Assembly: GCF_008704425.1 (NCBI RefSeq)
Contig: NZ_CP023696.1
Location: forward strand, 372,001-436,000
Source of the DNA: Streptomyces fradiae ATCC 10745 = DSM 40063
GTDB taxonomy: Bacteria; Actinomycetota; Actinomycetes; Streptomycetales; Streptomycetaceae
Direction of reading: 5' to 3'
DNA length: 64,000 nt
Of this stretch, positions 23,748 to 31,878 are shown in pieces (the stretch's first letter is position 1; the number at the start of each line of letters is the position of its first letter). A program made the position numbers and the translations under genes. The notes below the pieces were generated by a model. That model searched no databases. It was not told the origin of the DNA and worked only from the letters and a program-made list of their open reading frames with translations.

Positions 23748-24950
23748 TCATCTCCGCGGCAGGTCCTTCACGAACAGCAGCCCGTCGCACTCCTCCAGGT
23801 GGTGCGGGTCGAGCGGGGCGTACCCGAACCACGGGGAGACCCGGGGCTGTGGCGGCGCGTCCCGCAGTGCGGCGGCCAGCCGCGCGGGGTCGACGACGCA
23901 GCGGTCCTCCGGCAGCGCGTACAGGAGCCCCTCGACGCTGTCCGGCGGCGGCGCGTCCACGCCCTGGTGCCGGATGGTGCCGAGGGCCGTCGCGACGAAG
24001 GCGTACCCCTCGCCGAGTTCGGCGGCGACCAGGGCGCCGGCGCTCCACCACTCCACGGGCCCCTGCCACATCCGCACCGCGCTCCTCCAGCGCTGGAGGT
24101 GGGAGTTGTGGGCATGGACGAGGGTGGGGCCCCGGCGGGCGAGCGCGAGGAGGTTGCCGGCCATCATGTGGTCGCGCACGCCCACCAGCCGGGCCATGCG
24201 AGCCGGTGAGCGGTCGGCCATCCAGTGGTGGTAGCGGAGCAGGCCGAGGGCGGTGCGGCCGTGCAGGCGCGCCCGGTCCAGGGCGTCGCGCGAGGTCGCG
24301 GCGAGCAGGTGGGGCGTCTGCTCGTCGAGGAGCGCGGCCAGTTCGTCGGCGAGCAGCCGCAGCCGGCCGGCGTCGGCCGTGCGCCCCACGGACCGGGAGG
24401 GGTCCGTCATCGCGGCCGGGTCGGTCCACCGGTCGTCGGGGCCGAGCAGGCGGTCGAGGGTCTGCGCGGTGCAGGGCAGCAGGCCGGCGTCGAGGCGCGC
24501 CGCGAGGTAGCCGTGGAGCGCGGTGAGGGCCCGGCGGGGGCTCTCGGCGCCGGTGATCTCCAGCGGGCCGTCGATCCCGGCGAAGCGGATCCGCTCGGGC
24601 TCGGGCAGGGCGGCGTTGCGGGCGCGCATCCAGCGGACGAGGTCGCGGTTGCCCGCGCAGGCACCCCACTCGTGGCTGAACCCCTGCTCCAGGGCTTCGT
24701 CGAGCGTGCCCGTGCCGTGGGTGACGTACTCGTCCACGACGAGCCCCCGCAGGCAGTCGCTCTCGATCGCGAGGGTCCGGTAGCCCTCCTCCTCGACGAG
24801 CTGCCGGACGAGGTCGTTACGCAGGTCGAGGAGGGCCTCCTCGCGGTGGGTGGGCTCACCGAGGCCGAGCAGGCGGGGGCGGGAGGGGAGCAGCTCCATG
24901 AGGGCGGTGGCCCCGGCGGGACGGGCGAGGTCCTTGGTGTCTGTTGCCAT
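23748..24950 (-). CDS. Erythromycin esterase family protein
   Basis: 400 residues. Landmark motifs of the Ere/succinoglycan-biosynthesis esterase family are present: LLGLGEPTHREEALLDLRNDLV (with the GExxHG-like catalytic His and Glu region), TLAIESDCLRG (second acidic site), GIDGPLE, and VHAHNSHLQR (late His). Family members hydrolyse macrolide lactones, but most chromosomal homologues have unknown esters as substrates. The ATG at 24950 abuts a perfect palindrome, leaving no room for a Shine-Dalgarno sequence, so the message is probably leaderless. A double MerR-type regulator is divergent from it and likely controls it. Confidence 0.88.
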   Translation of the reverse strand: MATDTKDLARPAGATALMELLPSRPRLLGLGEPTHREEALLDLRNDLVRQLVEEEGYRTLAIESDCLRGLVVDEYVTHGTGTLDEALEQGFSHEWGACAGNRDLVRWMRARNAALPEPERIRFAGIDGPLEITGAESPRRALTALHGYLAARLDAGLLPCTAQTLDRLLGPDDRWTDPAAMTDPSRSVGRTADAGRLRLLADELAALLDEQTPHLLAATSRDALDRARLHGRTALGLLRYHHWMADRSPARMARLVGVRDHMMAGNLLALARRGPTLVHAHNSHLQRWRSAVRMWQGPVEWWSAGALVAAELGEGYAFVATALGTIRHQGVDAPPPDSVEGLLYALPEDRCVVDPARLAAALRDAPPQPRVSPWFGYAPLDPHHLEECDGLLFVKDLPRR

Positions 24951-24974
24951 GGCTTCAACGCTATCGTTGAAGCC
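24951..24974. promoter_or_regulatory. Perfect 24-bp palindrome, likely MerR-type operator
   Basis: Arms GGCTTCAACG and CGTTGAAGCC around CTAT. It starts at the base next to the erythromycin-esterase ATG and lies 35 bp upstream of the divergent MerR gene, so it can control both. Confidence 0.85.
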
Positions 24975-25008
24975 ACGGTGGAGACTTTTGCGCGGTATCG
25001 TCGGAAGG

Positions 25009-25926
25009 ATGGGGCGAAACCTTCAAAGCGATCTCGGGGGCAGGGACCGGCTGAGGCCGGTCGACCTGGCTCGCGCGCACGGTCTGTCCACGCAGGCGGT
25101 ACGGAACTACGAGGAGGCCGGCATCCTCCCCGCCGCGCAGCGCACGGCCTCCGGCTACCGCGTCTACACGCCGCTGCACGCGGCGGCCCTGAGCGCGTTC
25201 CTGGCCCTGGTGCCCGGCCACGGCCACGGCACGGCGGCGGCGATCATGCGGGCGGTGAACGGGGGCGCGGACGACGAGGCGTTCCGCCTGGTCGACGGAA
25301 GCCACGCCCAGCTCCTCGACGACCGGCGCACCCTCCAGGCCGTGGAGAGCGCCCTGCGCGAACTGGAGCGGACCGCGGGCGGAGGGGCGGGGGGCGGTTC
25401 CGGGGCGGGTGTCCCGGAGGGAGGTTCGGGCGCGCGGCCGGGAGGCGGATCGGGGTCGGGTGCTCAGCCGGGGGGCGGGCCGGGCACGGGTGTGGGGCTG
25501 CGGCCAGGACGTGGCGCGGGGGCCGGCTCCGGGCCGGGACTGAACACCGGGACGGGCGCCGGGGCCGCGTTCCCGTCCGGCGGCGGTACGTTCATCGGGC
25601 CGCTGGCCCGGAAGCTGGGCGTCAGGCCCGCGACGCTGCGCGCGTGGGAGGGCGCCGGGCTGGTGCGCCCGCCGCGCGACCCGCGGACCGGGTACCGCGT
25701 CTACGACGAGGCCGCCGTGCGGGACGCCCGGCTGGTCCATCAGCTCCGGCGGGGCGGCTACCCGCTGGAGCGGATCGCGCCGCTGCTCGACCGGGTGCGG
25801 GCGGCGGGCGGGCTGGAACCGCTGGAGGGCACGCTGCGCGACTGGCACGCCCGGCTGTCCGCGCGCGGGCGGGCGCTGCTGGCCGGCGCGGCGGAGCTGG
25901 AGGCGTACCTCCGCGCCCGCGGGTGA
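25009..25926 (+). CDS. MerR regulator with two MerR DNA-binding domains (TioE-like)
   Basis: 305 residues, ATG at 25009 after GGAAGG. Domain 1 (about 15-85): LRPVDLARAHGLSTQAVRNYEEAGILPAAQRTASGYRVY. Domain 2 (about 185-255): FIGPLARKLGVRPATLRAWEGAGLV followed by DPRTGYRVYDEAAVRDARLV. They are joined by a 65-residue Gly-rich low-complexity linker (120-185), which looks expanded. Two MerR HTHs in one chain is the arrangement of proteins named after TioE of the thiocoraline cluster. It lacks a recognisable effector domain. Divergent from the esterase gene with a perfect palindrome between them; local control of that gene is the simplest role. Confidence 0.87.
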   Translation: MGRNLQSDLGGRDRLRPVDLARAHGLSTQAVRNYEEAGILPAAQRTASGYRVYTPLHAAALSAFLALVPGHGHGTAAAIMRAVNGGADDEAFRLVDGSHAQLLDDRRTLQAVESALRELERTAGGGAGGGSGAGVPEGGSGARPGGGSGSGAQPGGGPGTGVGLRPGRGAGAGSGPGLNTGTGAGAAFPSGGGTFIGPLARKLGVRPATLRAWEGAGLVRPPRDPRTGYRVYDEAAVRDARLVHQLRRGGYPLERIAPLLDRVRAAGGLEPLEGTLRDWHARLSARGRALLAGAAELEAYLRARG

Positions 25927-26023
25927 GCCGCCCACGGCGGGACGTCCGCGGCCGAGCCGCCGGGCGGGCACGAGGAGCCGCCGGACTCGCACGGCGAGCC
26001 ACCCGCCGGCACGCGGGCGCCCA

Positions 26024-26100
26024 GGCAGGGCGGCAGGGCGGCAGGGCGGCAGGGAACGCGGGGTCGTCGCACCGGGTGCGGGGTCGTCGCACCGGGTGCG
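26024..26100. repeat. 8-bp and 20-bp tandem repeats
   Basis: Unit GGCAGGGC is repeated 3.9 times (26024-26054), then a 20-bp unit GGGTCGTCGCACCGGGTGCG twice exactly (26061-26100). The 234-bp gap (25927-26160) has no gene. Confidence 0.85.
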
Positions 26101-26160
26101 GGGTGGTACGGCTCCGGTGCCGCCACCCGTCGGCCCGTGCCGGGCCCGGCCGCGTACCGC

Positions 26161-26796
26161 TCACTCCACGCGGCAGCCCAGCGCCGCCGCGATGACGGCG
26201 GCCTGCCCCAGGTCGATCCGGGCACCCGCCAGGTCGGCGGTGCGCGGGTCGAGGGCGGAGAGGTCGCTGCCCCGCAGGTCCGCCCCGTTCAGCACGCAGC
26301 CGCGCAGCGCCGAGCCGGACAGGTCGCAGCCGGTGACCTCCGCCCCGGTCAGGTCGGCGCCCGTCAGGTCGGCCTCGCGCATCCGGACCCGGTCGAAGCC
26401 CGCCCGGTTCAGTTTCGCGCCGGGCAGGGCGGTGAAGGACCAGTCGCCGCCGCGTACCGCGAGGAGCGTGAACTCGCACCCCTGGAAGTGGCTGCCGACC
26501 AGCTTGCAGTCGGTGAACGCGGTGTCGAAGAGCGTGCACCGCTGGAACGTGCAGTTGGTGAAGGCGGTGCCGGTGTGGCGGGAGGCGTTGAACCGTACGC
26601 CGGAGAAGACGCACGCGTCGAAGACGGCGTTCTCGGTGCGGATCTCCGTCCAGTCGGTGTCGACGAACGAGTACCGCGTGTACGTCCGCCCGGTGACCTC
26701 CCGGCCGTACCAGTCCTCCTCCGCGATCACCCGCTCCGGGTCGGGGGCGGGCGGCCGGGGCGGCCCGGCGTTCGGGCGGCTGCGCCTGCTGCTCAC
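26161..26796 (-). CDS. Pentapeptide-repeat protein
   Basis: 211 residues from GTG 26796 (GAGAGG upstream). After a 40-residue N-terminal tail, the chain follows the A(D/N)LXX pentapeptide rule in two blocks: FVDTDWTEIRTENAVFDACVF... and, more regular, READLTGADLTGAEVTGCDLSGSALRGCVLNGADLRGSDLSAL. This makes a right-handed quadrilateral beta-helix, about 28-30 coils' worth of sides. Known members mimic DNA and protect gyrase from inhibitors (MfpA, Qnr) or have unknown roles; the central non-canonical stretch makes the gyrase role only a possibility. Confidence 0.85.
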   Translation of the reverse strand: MSSRRSRPNAGPPRPPAPDPERVIAEEDWYGREVTGRTYTRYSFVDTDWTEIRTENAVFDACVFSGVRFNASRHTGTAFTNCTFQRCTLFDTAFTDCKLVGSHFQGCEFTLLAVRGGDWSFTALPGAKLNRAGFDRVRMREADLTGADLTGAEVTGCDLSGSALRGCVLNGADLRGSDLSALDPRTADLAGARIDLGQAAVIAAALGCRVE

Positions 26797-27071
26797 GGTG
26801 ACGTGAACCTCTCGTTCGGGCCCCGCGACGGCGGCGGGGGCGGGCCTCCGGTGCGCGGCGCGGACCGGGGCGGACCGGGTAGCACCGACGGTAGGTGGTC
26901 CGGGGCGGCGCGGACCGCGAACGCGCCCCCGAACGCACCCGCGAGGCGGTCGGGGCCGGTCGGCGATGCGGGCCGCCCGTGCGCGCCCGGTCCGCGGAAG
27001 GTGTGGACCCGGCGCGGCGCGTGAGCGAGAGCGCACAGCGGCTGAACGTCAGCCCTTCCGCCGTTCAGCCC

Positions 27072-27515
27072 TCAGCGGCGGGCGAACGCCAGGACGGCCA
27101 TGAGCGTGGTCGGCTGCCGGGTGGAGAGCAGGAGGTACGGCGCGGGGTCGTCCGGGTCGTGCAGTTCGATGCGCAGCGCGGTCGGCACGTAGCTGCGCAG
27201 CAGCATCACAGACCGTACGTCGGCCCTCCGGGTGCGCCAGAGGAACGCCTCCTCGGCGTCGAGGATCTCCGCGAGGCCGAGCGAGCCGAGGGGGAAGCGC
27301 AGTGTGCCCGCGATGAGGTGAGTACCCGTCACCTCGATGCGGGCGGCTCCGTAGAGACGCAGCCCGAGTGCGGTGAGGGCCAGCGCCGTGCCGAGCCCCG
27401 CGGCGGCGACCGCGAGGCCGAGGGGGAGCAGCACGACGGCCGCCATCACACCCAGCAGGACGGCGGGCCCGAACCACCTTCTCGGTACGCCGAGACGTTC
27501 TTCGTACAGACGCAT
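27072..27515 (-). CDS. DUF3093-type membrane protein
   Basis: 147 residues, ATG at 27515. It begins MRLYEERLGVPRRWF, then has two adjacent membrane helices (residues 17-53), followed by a soluble beta-rich part with ARIEVTGTHLIAGTLRFPLGSLG, a Pro-Asp-Asp-Pro-Ala-Pro-Tyr segment and the terminal LLLSTRQPTTLMAVLAFARR. The YEERLxVPRRW opening and the STRxP...L ending are the marks of DUF3093 proteins of actinobacteria, often near dut. No dut gene is in view here. Function unknown. Confidence 0.85.
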   Translation of the reverse strand: MRLYEERLGVPRRWFGPAVLLGVMAAVVLLPLGLAVAAAGLGTALALTALGLRLYGAARIEVTGTHLIAGTLRFPLGSLGLAEILDAEEAFLWRTRRADVRSVMLLRSYVPTALRIELHDPDDPAPYLLLSTRQPTTLMAVLAFARR

Positions 27516-27709
27516 GGCCCCACCTTGTCAGCCCCCTCGGTCGCACCGCGCACCACCTCCCGGTCGCGGCGGGAACGCACGGGGCCGCTCGGGTGACGGC
27601 CCGTCGGTCCGGGGTGCCGGACCGGCTGCGGGCCGCTCGCCGCGCCCGGCTGATCGGCCGCTCGCCCACCAGCCGGCTCACGATGCCGACTCACGGTGCC
27701 GGTGCCGAC

Positions 27710-28576
27710 TCACGACGCCGGCGCCGGCGCCGGGCGGGAGAAGCCGTAGACGGCGAAGTCGGTGACGCGGACGTAGCCGACGCGCTGGTAGAGGGCGTTG
27801 CTGGTGGGGTTGGCCGGGTCGGTGAACAGGACGATCTCCGCCGCCCCCTCGGCCGGTGCGGCCCGGGTCACCTCGACCGTCACGGCCCCCGCGTGGCCCC
27901 GCCCGCGCAGATGCGCAGGGGTGTAGACGGGATCCACCCGGATCATGCCGCCGACCAGCGACGTCGCCCCCGCCATGGAGACGGGAACGCCGTCCGGGGT
28001 CTCCCAGAAGGTGAAGCGCTTGTCCGCGAAGCGCGACTGGCCCCAGGTCGGTGCCGGTTCCTCACCGACGTCCGCGAGGAACCCACCGCACCAGCGGACC
28101 ACCTGTTCGAGGTCCTCCTCCCCGGCGAGGCGGCCCCGGCCTTCCGGCGCGGGCCGGGGCGGGGTGAGCGTGCCGAGGCGGTAGAGGTGCAGTCGCGTGC
28201 CGAGGGCGGGCACCGCGCCGGTGCGGCGCTGCCACGCGCCGGCGAACGCGGCGGCCGAGTCCTGGTCCCCGGTGACGCCGGACAGGCGCAGGCCGGTGCC
28301 GTCGAGGCGGGTGGCCAGGGTGTCCGCCTGCTCGCGGGTGAGGGAGGAGACACTCAGCCGGTGGGTGGGCGCACGCCGGTAGCAGACGGCACCGACCGCG
28401 CCGTCCCGCTCCCACACGCCGAACAGGGTGCCGTCCGCGGCCGCACCGCTCGTGCGCATCCGCTCGGTGACCGTCAGCAGCATGGTGTGCGACGCGGGGC
28501 GCGAACGGAGGAAGTCCCCCGCGCGGGCGAGGAAGCCGTGGACGTCGTCGGTGAGGTGCCAGTGATCCGGGCGCAT
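27710..28576 (-). CDS. GNAT-fold acetyltransferase (two-domain)
   Basis: 288 residues, ATG at 28576. The N-terminal half (MRPDHWHLTDDVHGFLARAG...) is a degenerate GNAT-like domain; the C-terminal half (165-288) has the functional features: MIRVDPVYTPAHLRGRGHAGAVTVEV (acetyl-CoA loop), then VLFTDPANPTSNALYQRVGYVRVTDFAVYGF, the common ending of FR47-type GNATs. Substrate unknown. It is transcribed away from another GNAT gene 193 bp upstream. Confidence 0.85.
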   Translation of the reverse strand: MRPDHWHLTDDVHGFLARAGDFLRSRPASHTMLLTVTERMRTSGAAADGTLFGVWERDGAVGAVCYRRAPTHRLSVSSLTREQADTLATRLDGTGLRLSGVTGDQDSAAAFAGAWQRRTGAVPALGTRLHLYRLGTLTPPRPAPEGRGRLAGEEDLEQVVRWCGGFLADVGEEPAPTWGQSRFADKRFTFWETPDGVPVSMAGATSLVGGMIRVDPVYTPAHLRGRGHAGAVTVEVTRAAPAEGAAEIVLFTDPANPTSNALYQRVGYVRVTDFAVYGFSRPAPAPAS

Positions 28577-28769
28577 CCTCCATGGTCCCCGATGGGCCCG
28601 CCACGGGGAAGCGTCGGCCGCCGGGGCACGGCCGGTGACGGGCGCTGAGGACGGCTCGGCTCCGCGACGTGGCGCGGCGCCGCGCGGCCCACGGTGATCC
28701 CCGTGGGCCGCGCTGCACGGAGAAGAACGCGGTGGCCGACCCCGCGAAGGCGGCTCTACCATCCGGCAC

Positions 28770-29393
28770 ATGACAACGGGTGACGCGAACGCGGACTGTG
28801 GCGGGGACGAGACGGAGGCCGACCGCGTCGTCTGCGTGCGCGGGCGCTCCGTCGGGCTCGCGGTGGTGGAGGTCGACGACGCCGAGCTGCTGCACCGGTG
28901 GCGGTCCGACCCCGTGGCCGCCCACGAGTTGGGGATCTGGCCGCGCTCGCTCGGCGCGCTGCGCGAGCGCGTCGAGCGCGACGCGGAGGACGACTCCCGC
29001 GACGACTTCCTCGTCCTCCTCCCCGCCGGCACGCCCGTCGGGTATGCCGCGCTGAGCGACCAGGACATGGTCAACGGCTCGGCGGAGGTCGAACTGATGA
29101 CGGCCGTCGAGCACCGCGGGCGGGGCTACGGCACCGACGCGCTGGACGCCCTGGTGGACCTGGCGTTCGGCGAGCTGCCGCTCCACCGCCTCGTGGCCGA
29201 GACGCACACCTCGAACGCGCCCGCCCTCGCTGCCCTGGCCCGGTCCGGGTTCGTGCGGGAGGGGGTCAGCCGAGCCGCCTGCTTCCACCGTGGCCGCCGC
29301 CACGACCTCGCCGTCCACTCGCTGCTCCGCCCCGAGTGGGAGAGGCTGGAGCGCCGTCGCGCCCGGGGGGTCGGGGGCGGCTCGGACGCCTGA
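28770..29393 (+). CDS. GNAT-family N-acetyltransferase (RimJ/RimL-like)
   Basis: 207 residues, ATG at 28770. RimJ/RimL pattern: LAVVEVDDAELLHRWRSDP, strand PVGYAALSDQD, ELMTAVEHRGRGYGTDALDALVDLAF (acetyl-CoA loop RGRGYG), RLVAETHTSNAPALAALARSGFVREGVSRAACFHRGRRHDLAVHSLL. The substrate is probably an amine or a protein N-terminus, not identifiable. The C-terminal 20 residues are low-complexity and the stop lies inside a tandem 20-bp repeat. Confidence 0.87.
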   Translation: MTTGDANADCGGDETEADRVVCVRGRSVGLAVVEVDDAELLHRWRSDPVAAHELGIWPRSLGALRERVERDAEDDSRDDFLVLLPAGTPVGYAALSDQDMVNGSAEVELMTAVEHRGRGYGTDALDALVDLAFGELPLHRLVAETHTSNAPALAALARSGFVREGVSRAACFHRGRRHDLAVHSLLRPEWERLERRRARGVGGGSDA

Positions 29394-29440
29394 CGGGGGG
29401 CTCGGGCGCCTGACGGAGGGCTCGGGCGCCTGACGGGGGC
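29381..29440. repeat. Three tandem 20-bp repeats over the GNAT stop codon
   Basis: Units 29381-29400, 29401-29420 and 29421-29440 share CTCGGRCGCCTGACGGRGG. The first contains the stop of the GNAT gene, so the ORF end is triplicated. Degenerate copies (GCGTCAGACGGGGGC) continue to about 29480. Confidence 0.88.
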
Positions 29441-29596
29441 GGGACGTCAGACAGGGGGCGGGCGTCAGACGGGGGCCGGACGTCCGTCTGGGCGACGGGG
29501 GGGGCCGCTAGCGGGTCTGAGGGGGCCCGGCCGCCGGGGGCCGGCTCCCGGACCGGTCGTGGAGGCCCGTACGGACCGGTCACGGCGGTCGGGGCG

Positions 29597-30160
29597 TCAC
29601 GGCCGGGGCGTACAGGGCACGGGCCGGGCCGGGCGAGCGGGCCGCCGGGGGCGTCCGGGTGCCGCGCGCCGACTGCCGACTGCCGACTGCCGACTGCCGA
29701 CGATGAAGATCCGGTACCCGTGGTGGCTGTCCTTCGGCGTGCGCCGCTGGGTGGCGTGGTCGACGTGCCCGAGGCCGAAGCGCTTGCTGTAGCCGTACGT
29801 CCACTCGAAGTTGTCGTGCCGGCTCACGGAGAACCGGTACGAGTCGACGCCCAGTCCCCGCAGCAGGGCGACGTCCTCGGGGTAGCGGTGGCAGTGGTCG
29901 CAGGCGACCTCACCGCTGTCGCCACCGAGGACCGCTCCGGGGCGCCGCGCGAGCGTGTCCCAGACGGAGGGGCCGCGTCCGCCCTCCCGGACGGCGCCCT
30001 CGATCTGGTAGGCGGCGGTGACGGCACCGAAGACGAAGCGGGGAGGGAAGGACGGAGGGGGAGAGAAGGCCGGAAGGACCGGGGTGACCGAGGAGCCGGA
30101 GGGGATGGGGGCGGGGTTGGCGGGCACGGGACTCCTGTGCGGAGTGAGGAACGACGTCAC
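29597..30160 (-). pseudogene. Remnant of a GH1 beta-glycosidase gene with an internal deletion
   Basis: From ATG 30160, residues 38-113 match the start of a family 1 beta-glucosidase ([56 protein letters not shown]). The next residues, [19 protein letters not shown] and TQRRTPKDS, are the C-terminal end of the same family, where DNFEW normally sits about 330 residues later. Both catalytic glutamates (NEP and ENG motifs) are in the missing part, so it cannot be an active enzyme. The junction is near 29820. The end runs into a 7-bp tandem repeat and an unrelated tail. It likely belonged to the mannan/glucan locus and was inactivated. Confidence 0.85.
29668..29701. repeat. GCCGACT heptamer tandem repeat
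   Basis: Almost five exact copies of GCCGACT. It lies within the degenerate 3' end of the GH1 remnant, where it writes out-of-family residues ([11 protein letters not shown]). Confidence 0.9.
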
Positions 30161-30181
30161 GGCGAACGATGCTGGAGCACT

Positions 30182-30191
30182 GAACCGGTTC
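30182..30191. promoter_or_regulatory. AACCGGT operator-like element (GH1 remnant/ROK gap)
   Basis: GAACCGGTTC is a perfect 10-bp palindrome between the GH1 remnant and the divergent ROK gene. The AACCGGT core recurs at 33123, 38704 and 38808, all in intergenic regions of this sugar locus. Confidence 0.5.
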
Positions 30192-30260
30192 TGTACAGGT
30201 TTACCGCTGGCTCTGCATAGTTCGTTGCTAAACGACCGCTAAACTCGCCACTTCCGGCTA

Positions 30261-30272
30261 GACAACGTTGTC
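30261..30272. promoter_or_regulatory. LacI-type operator GACAACGTTGTC upstream of the ROK gene
   Basis: A perfect 12-bp palindrome with a central CG, the usual design of LacI-family operators, 71 bp upstream of the ROK start. The same 12 bp also occur at 37437-37448 inside the beta-mannosidase gene. Confidence 0.6.
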
Positions 30273-30343
30273 AAGCACCGGCAGAGTGGTCCTCCCCCGG
30301 GACGCCGAGCCCGGGGAGGGACACTTTGGGGAGGACTGCATCG

Positions 30344-31549
30344 ATGGCCGTGTACGGAGCACTCGACATCGGCGGCACCAAGATCGCCGGCGCGCTCGTG
30401 GACCCCGAGGGCCGGGTCGTCACCCGGACGCAGCGCCCCACACCCGCCCGTGAGCCCGCCGAGGTCCTGATGGCCACCGTCACGGCGGTCCTGGACGAGC
30501 TCTCCGCGCATCCGGCCTGGCGGTCGCTGAACTGCCTCGGCATCGCGAGCGCGGGCCCCGTCGACACCGCCGCCGGGACCGTGAGCCCCGTCAACCTCCC
30601 CGGCTGGCGCGGCTTCCCCCTCGTCGAACGGGTGCGCGCGCATCCCCGGGTGCCGTCCGGTGTGGCCCCGGTCCTGGTCGGGGACGCCGTCGCCATGACG
30701 GCGGCCGAGCACTGGCTGGGCGCCGCCCGCGGCGTCGACAGCGCCCTGTGCATGGTCGTCTCCACCGGTGTCGGCGGCGGCCTCGTCCTCGGCGGGCGCC
30801 TGCACACGGGGCGCACGGGCAACGCCGGGCACATCGGCCACATCTCGGTCGATCTGAACGGGCCCGTCTGCCCCTGCGGCGCCCGCGGCTGCGTGGAGCG
30901 CCTGGCCAGCGGCACGGCGATCGCCGCGTACGCCGCGGCGGCGGGTTGGACGCCGCCCGACGGCGGGCCGGTGACCGCCGCGGCCGTCGCCCGTGCCGCC
31001 CGGAGGGGCGACGCGCCGGCGCGGGGCGCGTACGAGCGGGCCGCGCGGGCACTGGCGGCGGCCATCGCCGCGACGGCGGCCCTCGTCGAGCTGGACCTGG
31101 TGGTCGTCGGTGGAGGGGTGGCGCAGGCCGGTGACACACTGTTCGGGCCGCTGCGGCGGCGGATGGCGGACTACGCGGTGCTCGACTTCGTACGGGATCT
31201 GCCGATCGTCCCGGCCGGACTCGCCCTCGACGCCGGCCTCATCGGCGCGGCAGCGGCAGCGGCGGCGCCCGGCGCGGCGGATACGTCCGGCCCGGCGGGG
31301 GCGCGTGGCGCCGTGGCCCCGTCCGGGCCCCGCGGCGTTCCGGGCTCGCACGGCACCCCCTGCGGCATGGGCGGTGCGCGCCACCCGGCCGGGCCGCACC
31401 CCGGTACCGCCGGAGGCGGAACCGGCATCGGGGGCGGCGACGGGAACGGGGCGACCGGCAGCGGCGCCCCCTGTCCCGGCACGCACGGGCACCACGCCAC
31501 GAACGGCACAGCCGCCAAGGGCGCCAAGGCCGCCACGGTGGAACCCTGA
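30344..31549 (+). CDS. ROK-family sugar kinase with a long collagen-like tail
   Basis: 401 residues, ATG at 30344 after GGGGAGG. ROK features: ATP phosphate loop ALDIGGTKIAGALVD (6-20), GVGGGLVLGG, the GHI(S)VD sequence (GHIGHISVDLNG) and the zinc motif CPCGARGCVE. Kinases of this family act on glucose, mannose or fructose; in this mannan locus, mannose or fructose is the likely substrate. The catalytic core ends near residue 305, as in the family (~300 aa). The remaining ~95 residues are Gly/Pro/Ala/His low-complexity, which is odd and may be an in-frame extension of unrelated sequence. A 41-bp internal stretch (30968-31008) recurs at 60821. Confidence 0.85.
   Translation: MAVYGALDIGGTKIAGALVDPEGRVVTRTQRPTPAREPAEVLMATVTAVLDELSAHPAWRSLNCLGIASAGPVDTAAGTVSPVNLPGWRGFPLVERVRAHPRVPSGVAPVLVGDAVAMTAAEHWLGAARGVDSALCMVVSTGVGGGLVLGGRLHTGRTGNAGHIGHISVDLNGPVCPCGARGCVERLASGTAIAAYAAAAGWTPPDGGPVTAAAVARAARRGDAPARGAYERAARALAAAIAATAALVELDLVVVGGGVAQAGDTLFGPLRRRMADYAVLDFVRDLPIVPAGLALDAGLIGAAAAAAAPGAADTSGPAGARGAVAPSGPRGVPGSHGTPCGMGGARHPAGPHPGTAGGGTGIGGGDGNGATGSGAPCPGTHGHHATNGTAAKGAKAATVEP
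30968..31008 (+). repeat. 41-bp sequence shared exactly with 60821-60861 (copy in ROK gene)
   Basis: Identical over 41 bp with the other copy and on the same strand. Here it encodes in-frame kinase residues PVTAAAVARAARRG; the other copy lies at the end of a glycosyltransferase gene. This copy is the likely source, since it is coding and in family context. Confidence 0.9.
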
Positions 31550-31878
31550 CGGCTCGCCGTACGGTCCCGCACCGCGCGACCCCGCCCCGGTCGCCGCCCC
31601 GCGCACCCACCCCCGCCTCCCCCACCCCATCCCCTCCCTCTCACGGACAGGCGCACCCGAGAGCCGCGGCCGCCGACGGGACCGGCCATGCCGGCCCCCG
31701 CGCGGCGCCCCGCACCTCGCTACGCCCCCGCAGGCCCGGGCCCCGCCGCACGCCCCCGCGCCTCCACGCGCCCCCGCGCGCGACCCTCACCCGCTCCCCT
31801 CCCCCGCGAGAACCACGCCCCACGCCCACGCCCCGCGACCCGCGACCCGCACCCCGCGACCAAAAGGAAGCCCGCCAC
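31550..31878. other. C-rich spacer before manA
   Basis: 329 bp strongly biased to C on the plus strand (runs such as CCCCGCGCCTCC, CACGCCCACGCCCCGCG). No gene, hairpin or operator stood out. It separates the ROK gene from manA, so they may still be one transcript. Confidence 0.55.

Noticed and set aside
30344..31549. The C-terminal tail of the ROK protein as a separate gene
   Set aside because: It is in the same frame without a start or ribosome site and has no independent features.
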